Of a DNA stretch of 64,000 bases, positions 54,371 to 63,674 are shown one piece after another. Source of the DNA: Pseudomonas sp. Irchel s3b2 (GTDB taxonomy: Bacteria; Pseudomonadota; Gammaproteobacteria; Pseudomonadales; Pseudomonadaceae); NCBI RefSeq assembly GCF_900187445.1, contig NZ_FYEB01000016.1, positions 1-64,000 on the forward strand. The letters run 5' to 3'. A program made the translations under genes and the position numbers. Under the pieces are notes generated by a model. The model did no database searches. It was not told the origin of the DNA and saw only the letters and a list, made by a program, of their open reading frames with translations. Position 1 is the first letter of the stretch. Each line of letters opens with the position of its first letter.

Positions 54371-55522
54371 TTAATTGCGAAGTAATCGAGCGGTCGCACT
54401 GACAAAAACCAGCAGAACACTTATGCAACCCAGAGCGAATGACAAGGTGCTTAGATGGGCGACCGCCCCGATAAATACGGGACCGATCAGAATGCCCGCG
54501 TAGCCCATCGAGATGACAGCGGGGATGGCTACCGACTGTGGCATCCGTTGCTGGCGGCCTACAGCGGTAAAGAGCACTGGGACAATGTTTGAGCATCCAG
54601 CCCCGACCAGAGCGTAGCCAATCAAGGGCGCGACCCAACCTTCGATCTCAAGCGACACGAGCATGCCTGCGGCTGCGCAGAGCCCGCCTAGCGCAACGAC
54701 GCGCGCACCGCCAAGTTTGCTGACGATGGCATCTCCTGTCAGGCGGCCCACCGTCATCGCAGCGGCGAAGGATGCGTAGCCCAAACCGGCGATGCTCGGC
54801 TCTAACCCTCGGCTCGAGACAAGGAAAACCGCGCTCCAGTCGAGTATTGCGCCTTCAGTGAGGAAGACGATGAAACAGAGCGCCCCTAAAAACAGCACGA
54901 TACCCCTGGGCACCGCGAACATTGGTCCACCCCGTTCAGTGCCATAAGTCAGCAAAGCAGGCGCAGCCTTGTAAAGCGCTCCCAAAACGGTGGCAACGAT
55001 GCAGAGCGCAGCAATCAACGGATTCAGGCCGAAGGTCAGCAGGGCGGTCATCGCCCCGGCGCCCAATATGCCTCCGACGCTGTAAAGGCCATGGAAGCCG
55101 GACTGAAGTGCCTGCCCGCTGTTTTTCTCGACGATGACGGACTGTATGTTCATGGCGCAATCAAGCATGCCCATGCTGGCGCCGAAGATAATGACAGCTA
55201 TGACCAGGCCGGGCAGCCAGACCACGGTGCTCAACAGCGGAAAAACGGCGCACAAGACAATCGTCGACCAGATTACGACCGGTCGGCATCCATAGTGTGC
55301 TGTGAGATAACCAGCGAAGGGCATGGCCACAATTGATCCACCGCCCAGGCCAAGAAGCAGCAACCCTAGGCCACCATCGTCCAAGCCAGCGCGGGCTTTA
55401 ACCAATGGGACCAGAGGCGCCCATGCGGACATGAGTAAGCCCGCGATAAGGAAGGCGATGCGTGTAGACATCCGCTCGCTGTGGTTAGCCGTGGGTACCA
55501 ACACTTGCGATGGAGCATTCAT
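54371..55522 (-). CDS. MFS transporter (YbjJ-like)
   Basis: A 383-residue major-facilitator protein with about 12 hydrophobic segments. It shows GLGLLLLGLGGGSIVAMPFAG in the first helices, FGASMGMLDCAMNIQSVIVE and FHGLYSVGGILGAG, a set typical of the YbjJ/fucose-permease-like branch. The substrate is unknown. It has its own upstream region with a short palindrome and is surrounded by decayed genes. Confidence 0.85.
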   Translation of the reverse strand: MNAPSQVLVPTANHSERMSTRIAFLIAGLLMSAWAPLVPLVKARAGLDDGGLGLLLLGLGGGSIVAMPFAGYLTAHYGCRPVVIWSTIVLCAVFPLLSTVVWLPGLVIAVIIFGASMGMLDCAMNIQSVIVEKNSGQALQSGFHGLYSVGGILGAGAMTALLTFGLNPLIAALCIVATVLGALYKAAPALLTYGTERGGPMFAVPRGIVLFLGALCFIVFLTEGAILDWSAVFLVSSRGLEPSIAGLGYASFAAAMTVGRLTGDAIVSKLGGARVVALGGLCAAAGMLVSLEIEGWVAPLIGYALVGAGCSNIVPVLFTAVGRQQRMPQSVAIPAVISMGYAGILIGPVFIGAVAHLSTLSFALGCISVLLVFVSATARLLRN

Positions 55523-55543
55523 AATTCTCGGTAATCCTTATCG

Positions 55544-55560
55544 ATGATGCTAGTCATCAT
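55544..55560. promoter_or_regulatory. Short palindrome upstream of the MFS gene
   Basis: ATGATG-CTAGT-CATCAT, 22 bases upstream of the MFS start codon. It is a possible operator, perhaps for the neighbouring AraC-type regulator, but nothing else supports this. Confidence 0.3.
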
Positions 55561-55619
55561 TTGCTCGGCTTAGACAGTGCGGGTTCTTGTGTTTTTTGCA
55601 TGCCCGGGTTTCGGAAAAC

Positions 55620-56309
55620 TTAGCGCCTGCGCTCATGCGTCGCTCTATAACTACTCGGCGCGACGCCAAAGAAGTCCCGAAAGCGCATATGGAAGTTGGC
55701 GAAACTACAGAAGCCGGTCGCAATCGCGATATCGGTGATCGGCCGATTGCTCTGCAAAATAAGCTGTCGCGCTCGAGTCAAGCGCAGCTCAAGGTAGTAA
55801 CGTGTGGGCGTGGCGCCCACGAAACGACAGAAGCGACGTTCCAATTGTCGTCGGGAAATGTTCACACACTCAGCCAGTTCATCGATCGATAACGGCTCTT
55901 CGATGTTCTTTTGCATCAGCTCTAAAGCGAGCTTCAGGGTTTGTGGCAAGGTGGGGTCAGAGTCAACGATGACAGTCGATATCCCAGAAACTTCAGAGCT
56001 CTGATCGCAACTGAGTATTTCCTCGACAGCATGGGTCAGTGACACGCCTTGTTTAGCGGTGATGAGCTCCAGCATCATTCGTAACGAGCTGCTGGCGCCG
56101 GCGCACGTGATACGGTTTTTGTCTATTACGTGAGTTCGACAAGAGACCAGGACTTTGGGGAAAACATCCTCCATCATTGCTCGCCCATCTGGATGGAAGG
56201 CGCACTCGACACCGTCCATTAGCTGAGCTTCCGCCAGGAAAAATGCACCGTTCCACAATCCCCCCATGGTCGCGCCAAGAGAGGCGACATTACGATGAGA
56301 TTTCTCCAT
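55620..56309 (-). pseudogene. 5'-truncated GlxA-type AraC-family regulator
   Basis: A 229-codon frame. The C-terminal AraC helix-turn-helix pair is intact (SIDELAECVNISRRQLERRF, then PITDIAIATGFCSFANFHMRF). The upstream DJ-1/PfpI-like domain begins midway (GATMGGLWNGAFFLAEAQLMDG), so about 100 N-terminal residues are missing compared with full GlxA-type proteins of around 330. The ATG at 56309 lies at the junction with another truncated gene and is probably fortuitous. A short product keeping DNA-binding ability cannot be excluded. Confidence 0.75.
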
Positions 56310-56314
56310 TTTTT

Positions 56315-56920
56315 GGCCCTAATCAAATGCCGTCTTCTCTGCCGCAATTCGAGAAGGTTGCCGAAGATTACCATTCCTCTGTATTGGCACTCGCGCGAAT
56401 GCTTATTGGCGGGATCGCGCTGAGCTTGGGTTTACCACAAGATTACTTTGAACATCTTCAGCGTAAGCCCATCACTATTCAACGGATTTTGCGTTACCCG
56501 CCCCAGATCGGAAGGGTTTCCCAAGAGGAGATCGGTATCGGGGCACACACGGACTATGGTTTCTTGACGGTCCTGTCCCAAGATGCAGTGGGCGGTTTGC
56601 AAGTCAGGAACCGTGCAGGGGAGTGGGTTACTGCCCCACCAGTCGAAGGCACTTTTATCGTCAATATTGGTGACCTGGTTCAAACCCTCACCAACGATCG
56701 CTACACCTCAACAATGCATCGCGTCATAAATACTAGCGGTCTAGAGCGCTATTCAATTCCTTTCTTTATTGATTTGGATTTTGATGCAGTTGTTGAGCCT
56801 GTGCCAACCTGCGTGAGTGAGGCTCAACCCGCGAAGTACGAAGCGTACACTTGTGGTAAACACAAATTTAAGCGTTTCGTTGATAGCTATGCGCATCTTC
56901 AAGAAATCGAGAAGGTATGA
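56315..56920 (+). pseudogene. 5'-truncated 2-oxoglutarate/Fe(II) oxygenase (isopenicillin-N-synthase-like)
   Basis: Homology starts abruptly at GPNQMPSSLPQFEKVAEDYH and runs to the natural end. The iron ligands HxD (GAHTDYGF) and the distal His (STMHRVIN) plus the Arg of RYSIPFF remain, but the N-terminal third (about 100 residues) is missing. The open frame extends upstream only through antisense of the GlxA-type gene. Probably inactive. Confidence 0.75.
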
Positions 56921-57001
56921 TCGCTCTTCTGGCTACGCTAATGCCTGATTTAGGTATTGTTGAGTAATAGCAGTGAGGTTACCGCGATCACCAATTCGTC
57001 G

Positions 57002-57166
57002 AGAGATCAAGGCTTGTCCCAAGTAAATTGGTGCCCTTTGAACCAGCCGGCGCGACTTAGCGAGCATGATCCTTATGCCTGTTTGAAGGACATTCTCACG
57101 CGCCTGCCAACGCATTGAGCGAATGAAATTGCCGAGCTGCTGCCACATAAGTGGCAGCCTGCGTGA
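57002..57166 (+). mobile_element. IS66-family transposase C-terminal fragment
   Basis: The plus-strand frame SEHDPYACLKDILTRLPTH*ANEIAELLPHKWQPA* matches the conserved C-terminal end of IS66 TnpC, with an internal stop in place of Gln or Arg. Nothing else of the element is present. Confidence 0.75.
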
Positions 57167-57179
57167 TGACAAATGGGAT

Positions 57180-57488
57180 CTAAGCCGGGATCGTTGATCC
57201 AAGGTGCAAAACGGTCGCAGGGCCTGCCCTGAAGGTAGGACTGTATGCGTCAGCTGCAATCATATGAGGCGTAATGTCATGAGCTTCCAGGGCTGATTTC
57301 GACGCCCATCGCTCAATCAAAACAAATTGGTCTTCATCGTCAGTGACCCTATGAAGGTCGTATTGCAGGCACCCATCTTCATTTCTGACAAGTGGGGCAA
57401 GTTTTTCAAATGCATCAATTTGCTCTTGTCCTCGCCCCGCCTGCGTAGAAATCAAAATTATCAGCTTCACTTCACTAGCCATAAACAT
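57180..57488 (-). CDS. Antibiotic-biosynthesis-monooxygenase-family (YgiN-like) protein
   Basis: A 102-residue ABM-domain protein. Its pattern is EVKLIILISTQAGRGQEQIDAFEKL, then EDGCLQYDLHRVTDDEDQFVLIERW and an H at LEAHDITPHM, the usual dimeric ferredoxin-like fold. Related proteins are quinol monooxygenases or haem-degrading enzymes; the role here is unknown. It stands alone beside IS and pseudogene remnants. Confidence 0.82.
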   Translation of the reverse strand: MFMASEVKLIILISTQAGRGQEQIDAFEKLAPLVRNEDGCLQYDLHRVTDDEDQFVLIERWASKSALEAHDITPHMIAADAYSPTFRAGPATVLHLGSTIPA

Positions 57489-57613
57489 GCTCCATGCTGG
57501 TATTCAGAAATTTGATTGCATTACCTATTGAGAACACATGAATTGTCAACTTTGTAGTGAGGTGAACAACGAGAGGACGGGGTGGCATCCTCTTTTCTAG
57601 TAAGTTCGCGCGC

Positions 57614-60600
57614 TTACGCCAGTTCTGCTGTTTCAGTTTGCCTCTGAGTGACAGGACTGATCTTGAACCAGATGGAGTACATCGCTGGCAGGAACACTAG
57701 CGTCATGATGGTTCCGACGAACGTACCTCCGATCAGTGTGTAGGCCAGGGTCCCCCAGAAGACGGAGTGTGTCAGGGGGATGAACGCCAGGATGGCTGCC
57801 AGCGCTGTCAACAGCACCGGGCGAGCACGTTGTACTGTGGCTTCGATCACTGCGTGGAACGGATCCAGTCCTTCTTGTGCGTTGTGATGGATTTGCCCGA
57901 TCAGAATCAGCGTATTACGCATCAGAATGCCAGACAGCGCGATCAGCCCAACCAGGGCGTTGATACCAAACGGTTGCTGGAAGATGAGCAATGTCGGCAC
58001 CACGCCAATCAACCCCAGCGGCGCGGTGAGAAACACCATGATCATCGCCGAGACCGAACGTACCTGCAGGATGATGATCAGCAGCGTGATGGCAATCATG
58101 ATCGGGAGCAGCGGCAATATCGCCTGGCCAGCCTTGCCCGACTCCTCGATTGCACCGGACTGCTCGATACGATACCCATCAGGCAACTTGTCGACGACCG
58201 GCTGCAGTTCCTTTGTGATCACGCTCGAGACGTCCGGTGGCTGCAAGCCTTCGGCAATATCGCCGCGCACGGTAATGGTTGGTGTGCGGTCACGACGCCG
58301 TAGGATCGGATCCTCCATACGCACGTCGACTTCCCCTACCTGGGACAGCGGAATCCGCTGGCCCGCCGTGCCCACGAGTGTAAAGCCTTCTATTTTTGCA
58401 GGGTCGAGCCGGATATCACCCGCAGCACGCCCGATCACCTGCACCGAACGAATGTCTTCACGAACTGCCGTGATGGGTACCCCCGCGAGCAGGAACTGCA
58501 GCTGCTGCGCGACAGCACTGGACGTCAGCCCCACCGCCTGCAAGCGGTCCTGATCCAGGGTGAAATGCAACGTCGGCGTAAGCGAGCCCCAGTCGGTGTT
58601 GACGGTTCTCATCATCGGGCTCGCCTGCATCACTTCCTGTACCTGGCCGGCGATCTCGCGCAATTTTGTCGGATCAGGTCCCATTACCCGGTAGGCAACA
58701 GGGAATGGCGAATACGGACCAAACACCAGTTGAGTCACCCTGACACGGGCTTCTGGGGCAAGTCCTTCAGCAACTGCCTCGCGAATACGGAACTTGAGGG
58801 CCTCACGCGCCTCCTGACTGTCCGTCAGCACCACAACCTTCGCGAATGATGGGTCAGGGAGTTCCGGCGCCATCGCCAAGTAGAAGCGCGGTGCACCTTG
58901 CCCGATATAGGCTGTGACGATTTTTGCTTCAGCCTGCTTTTGCAGCCAGGCCTCTATCTTGGCGGTGGTGGCGCTGGTCTGCTCGATGGAGGTTCCATAG
59001 GGCATTTGCACTTCGACCAACACCTCAGGACGGTCTGAGGTAGGGAAGAACTGCTTCTTGACCAGGCTCATGCCGAGAATCGCTACGACAAACGTAGTAA
59101 TAACAGTACCGGCCACTAGCCATTTGCGGGCGATGACGCGCGTCAAAATCTGGCGGAAGCGGTTGTAATTAGGGGTGTTATAGATGGCCGCGTGACCACC
59201 TTCGACCTTCTTGATCTTCGGCAACATCTTCACGCCCAGATAGGGGGTAAAAACCACCGCAACTACCCATGATGCAATCAGGGCAATGCCCACGATCCAG
59301 AACATATTGCTGGTGTACTCGCCGGCTGTCGACTGTGCGAAACCGTTGGGTAAAAAGCCGATGGCGGTCACCAGCGTACCGGAAAGCATCGGTGCGGCCG
59401 TATGACTCCAGGCATACGCGGAAGCTTTGATGCGGTCGTAGCCTTCCTCCATTTTTACCACCATCATTTCGATAGCAATGATGGCGTCGTCCACCAGCAG
59501 TCCAAGCGCCAGAATCAACGACCCGAGGGTAATACGGTCAAAGTTCTTTCCAGTGGCCGCCATCACCACAAACACTACGGCCAGTGTCAATGGCACAGCC
59601 GCCGCCACCACAATACCTACGTGCCAGCCCATGCTGAGAAAGCAGACAAGCATCACAACCAGCAGGGCGACGAAGAACTTGACCATGAACTCGTCGACGG
59701 CCGAACTGATATTCACGGACTGATCAGTGACCTTGGTGAGCGTCATGCCCAGCGGCATGCCTTCATTGATCCTGGTCGTCTCCGCGTCCAATGCCTTGCC
59801 CAGGTCAAGACCGTTCCAGCCCTCACGCATCACGACCCCCAGCAGCAGGGCCTCCTCACCGTTATTACGCACGAGGAAGGTGGCCGGATCTTCATAGCCA
59901 CGCTCGACCGTAGCCACGTCCGAGAGCTTCAGTGTTCGACCTTGCACCGCAAGAGGTGTGTCACGAATCTTCTGCACCTTATCGAATGCACCGTCGAGGC
60001 GGAGGAAGATTTGCGGCCCATCGGTTTCAATTGAGCCGGCAGGCGTAAGCGCATTCTGATTGTTCAGCGCGGCAAAAATGTCCTGGGGAGATACACCCAG
60101 CGTGGCCAACCGATCATGAGAGAAGGAAACAAAGATGCGTTCGACCTGCTCACCAATGATATTGACCTTCTTCACACCCGGCACGTGCAACAGGCGCTGG
60201 CGCAACGATTCCGCATCACGCACCAACAGTCGCTGCGGCTCGCCTTTGGCTTTCAAGGCGAAAAGCGCAAATGTCACATCTGAAAACTCGTCGTTGACCA
60301 TCGGGCCAATGACACCCGCCGGTAGCTTGATGGCTTCATCGTCGAGCTTTTTACGCGCCTGATAGAACTCCTCCTGCACTTGGGAAGGCGGTGTGCGATC
60401 GAGCAGTGTCACCATGGTGAAGGCAAGACCTGGACGGGTGTAGGTTTCCGTGCGGTCGTACCACTTCAGTTCTTGCAGGCGTTTTTCAAGTGGCTCTGCA
60501 ACCTGATCTTGCATCTCCTGCGCCGTAGCGCCTGGCCACGCGGTTATGACCGTCAACTGCTTTACCGTAAACGGAGGATCTTCCGCACGCCCCAGCTGGA

Positions 60601-60703
60601 AGAACGACAGGATCCCTGCAACAGCGATCAGCAAGATCAGGAATACCGTGATCGAGTGCTCGCGAACGGCGATCGCCGAAAGGTTGAAGCGCCCCTGGCT
60701 CAT
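57614..60703 (-). CDS. RND efflux pump inner-membrane transporter (TriC-like, HAE-1 family)
   Basis: A 1029-residue proton-driven pump with the two-fold pattern of six-helix blocks and large periplasmic loops. The start MSQGRFNLSAIAVREHSITVF and the segments GRAEDPPFTVKQ and LGLLVDDAIIAIEMMV (the helix-4 Asp pair used for proton relay) resemble the triclosan pump TriC as I remember it. The start overlaps the upstream membrane-fusion gene (ATGA). It forms a tripartite system with the divergent outer-membrane gene. Confidence 0.93.
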   Translation of the reverse strand: MSQGRFNLSAIAVREHSITVFLILLIAVAGILSFFQLGRAEDPPFTVKQLTVITAWPGATAQEMQDQVAEPLEKRLQELKWYDRTETYTRPGLAFTMVTLLDRTPPSQVQEEFYQARKKLDDEAIKLPAGVIGPMVNDEFSDVTFALFALKAKGEPQRLLVRDAESLRQRLLHVPGVKKVNIIGEQVERIFVSFSHDRLATLGVSPQDIFAALNNQNALTPAGSIETDGPQIFLRLDGAFDKVQKIRDTPLAVQGRTLKLSDVATVERGYEDPATFLVRNNGEEALLLGVVMREGWNGLDLGKALDAETTRINEGMPLGMTLTKVTDQSVNISSAVDEFMVKFFVALLVVMLVCFLSMGWHVGIVVAAAVPLTLAVVFVVMAATGKNFDRITLGSLILALGLLVDDAIIAIEMMVVKMEEGYDRIKASAYAWSHTAAPMLSGTLVTAIGFLPNGFAQSTAGEYTSNMFWIVGIALIASWVVAVVFTPYLGVKMLPKIKKVEGGHAAIYNTPNYNRFRQILTRVIARKWLVAGTVITTFVVAILGMSLVKKQFFPTSDRPEVLVEVQMPYGTSIEQTSATTAKIEAWLQKQAEAKIVTAYIGQGAPRFYLAMAPELPDPSFAKVVVLTDSQEAREALKFRIREAVAEGLAPEARVRVTQLVFGPYSPFPVAYRVMGPDPTKLREIAGQVQEVMQASPMMRTVNTDWGSLTPTLHFTLDQDRLQAVGLTSSAVAQQLQFLLAGVPITAVREDIRSVQVIGRAAGDIRLDPAKIEGFTLVGTAGQRIPLSQVGEVDVRMEDPILRRRDRTPTITVRGDIAEGLQPPDVSSVITKELQPVVDKLPDGYRIEQSGAIEESGKAGQAILPLLPIMIAITLLIIILQVRSVSAMIMVFLTAPLGLIGVVPTLLIFQQPFGINALVGLIALSGILMRNTLILIGQIHHNAQEGLDPFHAVIEATVQRARPVLLTALAAILAFIPLTHSVFWGTLAYTLIGGTFVGTIMTLVFLPAMYSIWFKISPVTQRQTETAELA

Positions 60704-61809
60704 GGATGGCCCCCGGCAACTTTGACGTCACCCTGTTGAGCCAGTCTCACCTCCTCACCATCGCGCAGCAGATGTGCGCCTAACGCGACAATCTGCTCGC
60801 CGACCTTGAGATCGCCTGCAACTCGCGCTGCGTCGTCGCTCAAGCCCAAGACCCGAACAGGCCGCCAGGTCACCTTTGCTGGTTCGCCAGCAATGACCCA
60901 CACGCCAGTACCTTTGCCCGGGTCATAAACGGCAGCGATCGGCACTTGCAACACCTGTCCATTTGCGGTGCCTTCGGCGATCCGAAGAGTGACGGTCGCC
61001 CCCAGCGGCGCATTGGCCAACGCGCCCTCAAGCACATACCGCGCCTCAAAGGTGCGCGTCATACGGTCGGCCGAGTCAGAAAGCAGCCTCAGCTTCGCTG
61101 TAACAGCACCCATGGTATTGCCGTAAAGCGTTGCTTGCGCAGTGGATCCTGCTGCCGGGCGTAGCGTCTCGGGCAGGTGCACGATGGCTTCGCGCTGCCC
61201 GGCCCGTGCCAGTCGAACCACAGGCTGCCCCGGGCTGACGACTTGCCCGGGCTCGGCGAGCGTCTCCACCACAACTCCATCGGAATCAGCAAACAACACC
61301 GCATAACCAGAAGCATTGCGAGCCACGTCAGCCTGCGCCTCAGCAGCGCTGAACTGTGCCTTTGCGGTGTCGGCCGCTGCTTTGATCTGGTCGTAGGCCG
61401 ATGCAGAAATAGCGCCTGCGGTGACCAGGTCGCGATATCGAGCCTCGTCATCGGCTGTCTGCCTGGCTCGGGCCCGAGCGGCTGTGACCGACTCTTGCTG
61501 TGCTCGCGCCTGCAACCCCAGGTCGATTGGGTCAAGACGCATGAGCGGCTGACCCCGCTTAACGGTCTGACCAGTGTCAACCAAACGCTCAAGTATCTTG
61601 CCTGATACCCGAAAGCCCAGGTCAGCCTGGACGCGGGCAGCCACGACGCCAGTGAAAGAGCGTGAAACGTCGGACGAACCCTGAGCCGCAGAGGACCTCA
61701 CCAGAGGAGCATGCGTGCGTGGATCTTCAGCGGTGGATGAGTTGCCACACGCCGTCAGGACTAGAGGCAATAAGCAAGCAGCAATAGGGACAGGTCGAAG
61801 CCGGCGCAT
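60700..61809 (-). CDS. RND efflux periplasmic adaptor (membrane-fusion lipoprotein)
   Basis: A 369-residue adaptor with a lipoprotein signal (LPLVLTACGNSS, acylated Cys). The lipoyl half-motifs GFRVSGKILERLVDTGQTVKRGQPLMRLD and SDGVVVETLAEPGQVVSPGQPVVRLA flank a coiled-coil hairpin. It bridges pump and channel. Only one adaptor is present, whereas TriABC has two. Confidence 0.92.
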   Translation of the reverse strand: MRRLRPVPIAACLLPLVLTACGNSSTAEDPRTHAPLVRSSAAQGSSDVSRSFTGVVAARVQADLGFRVSGKILERLVDTGQTVKRGQPLMRLDPIDLGLQARAQQESVTAARARARQTADDEARYRDLVTAGAISASAYDQIKAAADTAKAQFSAAEAQADVARNASGYAVLFADSDGVVVETLAEPGQVVSPGQPVVRLARAGQREAIVHLPETLRPAAGSTAQATLYGNTMGAVTAKLRLLSDSADRMTRTFEARYVLEGALANAPLGATVTLRIAEGTANGQVLQVPIAAVYDPGKGTGVWVIAGEPAKVTWRPVRVLGLSDDAARVAGDLKVGEQIVALGAHLLRDGEEVRLAQQGDVKVAGGHP

Positions 61810-61856
61810 AGATTCCCTTACTTAAAAAATAGGACATGCGCCACATTCTCAGGCTG

Positions 61857-61880
61857 GTGACCATATCTGTCAATGGTCAC
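61857..61880. promoter_or_regulatory. Operator over the adaptor-pump promoter
   Basis: GTGACCAT-N8-ATGGTCAC, perfect 8-bp arms. On the minus strand it contains the -35 hexamer TTGACA (61868-61873); 17 bases further lies GAGAAT (61845-61850) as -10, followed by the adaptor ATG at 61809. A repressor bound here would block the promoter. Confidence 0.82.
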
Positions 61881-61968
61881 AATCTGGAAGTGTTGGGAAT
61901 CTCTGTGTTTACGCAAAAGCAGCCGTATTCATTGGAGAGAATTTTGAGGCCTGATCAAATGGCGTTGA

Positions 61969-61996
61969 TTGACAGGATGTGACCATAACGTAATAT
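61969..61996 (+). promoter_or_regulatory. Promoter of the outer-membrane channel gene
   Basis: TTGACA (61969-61974, perfect -35) and TAATAT (61991-61996, -10) with a 16-base spacer. The operator at 61979-62002 covers the spacer and -10. Confidence 0.75.
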
Positions 61997-62002
61997 GGTC
62001 AC
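61979..62002. promoter_or_regulatory. Operator over the outer-membrane channel promoter
   Basis: GTGACCAT-N8-ATGGTCAC, the same arms and spacing as at 61857-61880; the perfect symmetry extends to 10-bp arms (TGTGACCATA/TATGGTCACA). It overlaps the -10 element. This is the size and form expected for a TetR-family operator. Confidence 0.85.
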
Positions 62003-62028
62003 AAATATCCTCGATTGAAGGAACCTCA

Positions 62029-63489
62029 ATGCCTCTCCATCGTCCCATTGCTCTTTTGGTGAGCGCCAGCTTAATGGCAGGCTGCGCGGTCGGTCCGGAC
62101 TATCAACGTCCAGACGCTCCTCTTTCGGATCGTTACGTGGGTCAATCTGCTGTCGAGCAGAGGCCCGTAGTGACGCCGGCCAGTCTTGTGGCCTGGTGGG
62201 AAGGTTTTGGTGATCCAGTGTTAACCAACTTCGTCTCCAAGGCTCTTGAGCAGAATCTGGATCTGGCGCAGGCGTGGGCGCGAGTCACGCAGGCGCGGGC
62301 GGGATTGGGTGCGGCAAATGCCGCTTTACTGCCCTCGGGGAACATCAGTGGCCAGGCTGCGCGCTCCTACCAGTCAATCGAAACCCCGCTCGGCCAGGTG
62401 TTGAACTCAACGCCTGGCTATGATCGGTACGCAAGCGCCTATGAGGTTAATCTCAGTGCTGGCTGGGAGGTTGATGTCTTTGGCGGCCTGCGACGCGGAC
62501 GCGAAGCCGCACTCGCCGAGTACCAGGCTTCTGAGGCGGGCGTCGCTGCCACACGACTGGCCATCGCCGCGCAAACCGCCGATATCTACATCACTATCCG
62601 CGGATTGCAGGCCCGGTTGGACATTGCGAACCGACAAGTCAGAACGCAGCAGGGACTGCTAGAGAAAGTCCGCTTGCTCTACGGCAAGGGCCTCGCTGCC
62701 AACTATCAGGTTCACCAGACCGAGGGAGCACTATCGCAGGTCCAAGCGACAGTGCCGGTCCTGCAGACCGGACTGGATGCTGCCACGAATGCACTGGATG
62801 TAATGCTCGGTACACCACCAGGCACTCATCGCACGCAACTGGCAAATGCAGGGAGCATTCCTCTTGCGCCGCAGATAAAGACCACGGGAACGCCGGCCGA
62901 TCTGCTGCGCCGCAGGCCCGATCTCATCGTGGCTGAGCGCCGACTTGCGGCCTCCAATGCACGCATCGGGCTGGCGATTGCTGAGTACTACCCGAAATTC
63001 TCCCTCAGCGCATTGCTGGGAAGTGCCACGACCGTCTCCGGCGGCAACCTTTTCACCGGTGGAGCCAGCCAGTCGGCGGGCGTACTGGGGCTGCGCTGGA
63101 GGCTTTTCGACTTTGGCCGGATAAATGCTCAAATCGATCAAGCCAAGGGACAGGAAGCCGAAGCCCTGGCCGCTTACCGTCAGTCCGTATTACGCGCCAC
63201 CGAGGATGTTGAGAATGCCTTCTCCGCCCTGGTGAATCGGGAAGCTCAGGCAACCACCCTGACTGGAGGCGAGGCATCTCTGGCACAGGCTCGCCAATCG
63301 TCATTCATTGCCTACGAGAAAGGCACAGCCAGCCTGATCGATGTTCTGCACGCCGACGAAACGATGCTGCAGGCTTCCGATGCGCGAGCACAGGCGCGAA
63401 CGGAATCGGCACGGGCGGCGGTCGCAGCATTCAAGGCGCTCGGTGGTGGTTGGCAGCCTCCTGAGGCCCGGTCTGTGGCGACTCGATGA
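62029..63489 (+). CDS. Outer-membrane efflux lipoprotein (OprM/NodT family)
   Basis: A 486-residue channel with a lipoprotein signal (LLVSASLMAGCAVGPDY, acylated Cys). It has the two-fold outer-membrane-efflux repeats (WEGFGDPVLTNFV...AALLPSGNISG and GTPADLLRRRPDLIVAERRLAASNARIG). ATG 62029 follows AAGGAAC; the upstream frame covers the promoter and is not coding. Divergent from and co-regulated with the pump genes. Confidence 0.93.
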   Translation: MPLHRPIALLVSASLMAGCAVGPDYQRPDAPLSDRYVGQSAVEQRPVVTPASLVAWWEGFGDPVLTNFVSKALEQNLDLAQAWARVTQARAGLGAANAALLPSGNISGQAARSYQSIETPLGQVLNSTPGYDRYASAYEVNLSAGWEVDVFGGLRRGREAALAEYQASEAGVAATRLAIAAQTADIYITIRGLQARLDIANRQVRTQQGLLEKVRLLYGKGLAANYQVHQTEGALSQVQATVPVLQTGLDAATNALDVMLGTPPGTHRTQLANAGSIPLAPQIKTTGTPADLLRRRPDLIVAERRLAASNARIGLAIAEYYPKFSLSALLGSATTVSGGNLFTGGASQSAGVLGLRWRLFDFGRINAQIDQAKGQEAEALAAYRQSVLRATEDVENAFSALVNREAQATTLTGGEASLAQARQSSFIAYEKGTASLIDVLHADETMLQASDARAQARTESARAAVAAFKALGGGWQPPEARSVATR

Positions 63490-63543
63490 TTTAACCCCAA
63501 TCATCGTTTTGACCTGGGCCGCGCAGGACGAGCGTATTGCCAT

Positions 63544-63567
63544 GTGACTATTTCAGATAAAAGTCAC
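63544..63567. promoter_or_regulatory. Third, degenerate operator-like site
   Basis: GTGACTAT-N8-AAAGTCAC follows the layout of the two operators with two or three changes. It lies 55 bases past the stop of the channel gene, between it and the convergent TetR gene, with no obvious promoter nearby. A small hairpin GGGCA-AATAAA-TGCCC follows at about 63573-63588. It may be a decoy, a decayed operator or chance. Confidence 0.4.
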
Positions 63568-63674
63568 ATAACGGGCAAATAAATGCCCTTCGACGGCTGG
63601 AGGAAGGGCAAAGTGAAAAGCCGATTGGGTGATATGTCGCTCAGGCCAGTAGGCGTTCGACCGTTAGCTGAAGA

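Noticed and set aside
56933-57259. A 108-codon minus-strand frame between the oxygenase remnant and the ABM gene
   Set aside because: The same bases on the plus strand encode a recognisable IS66 transposase tail, so the minus frame is a shadow.
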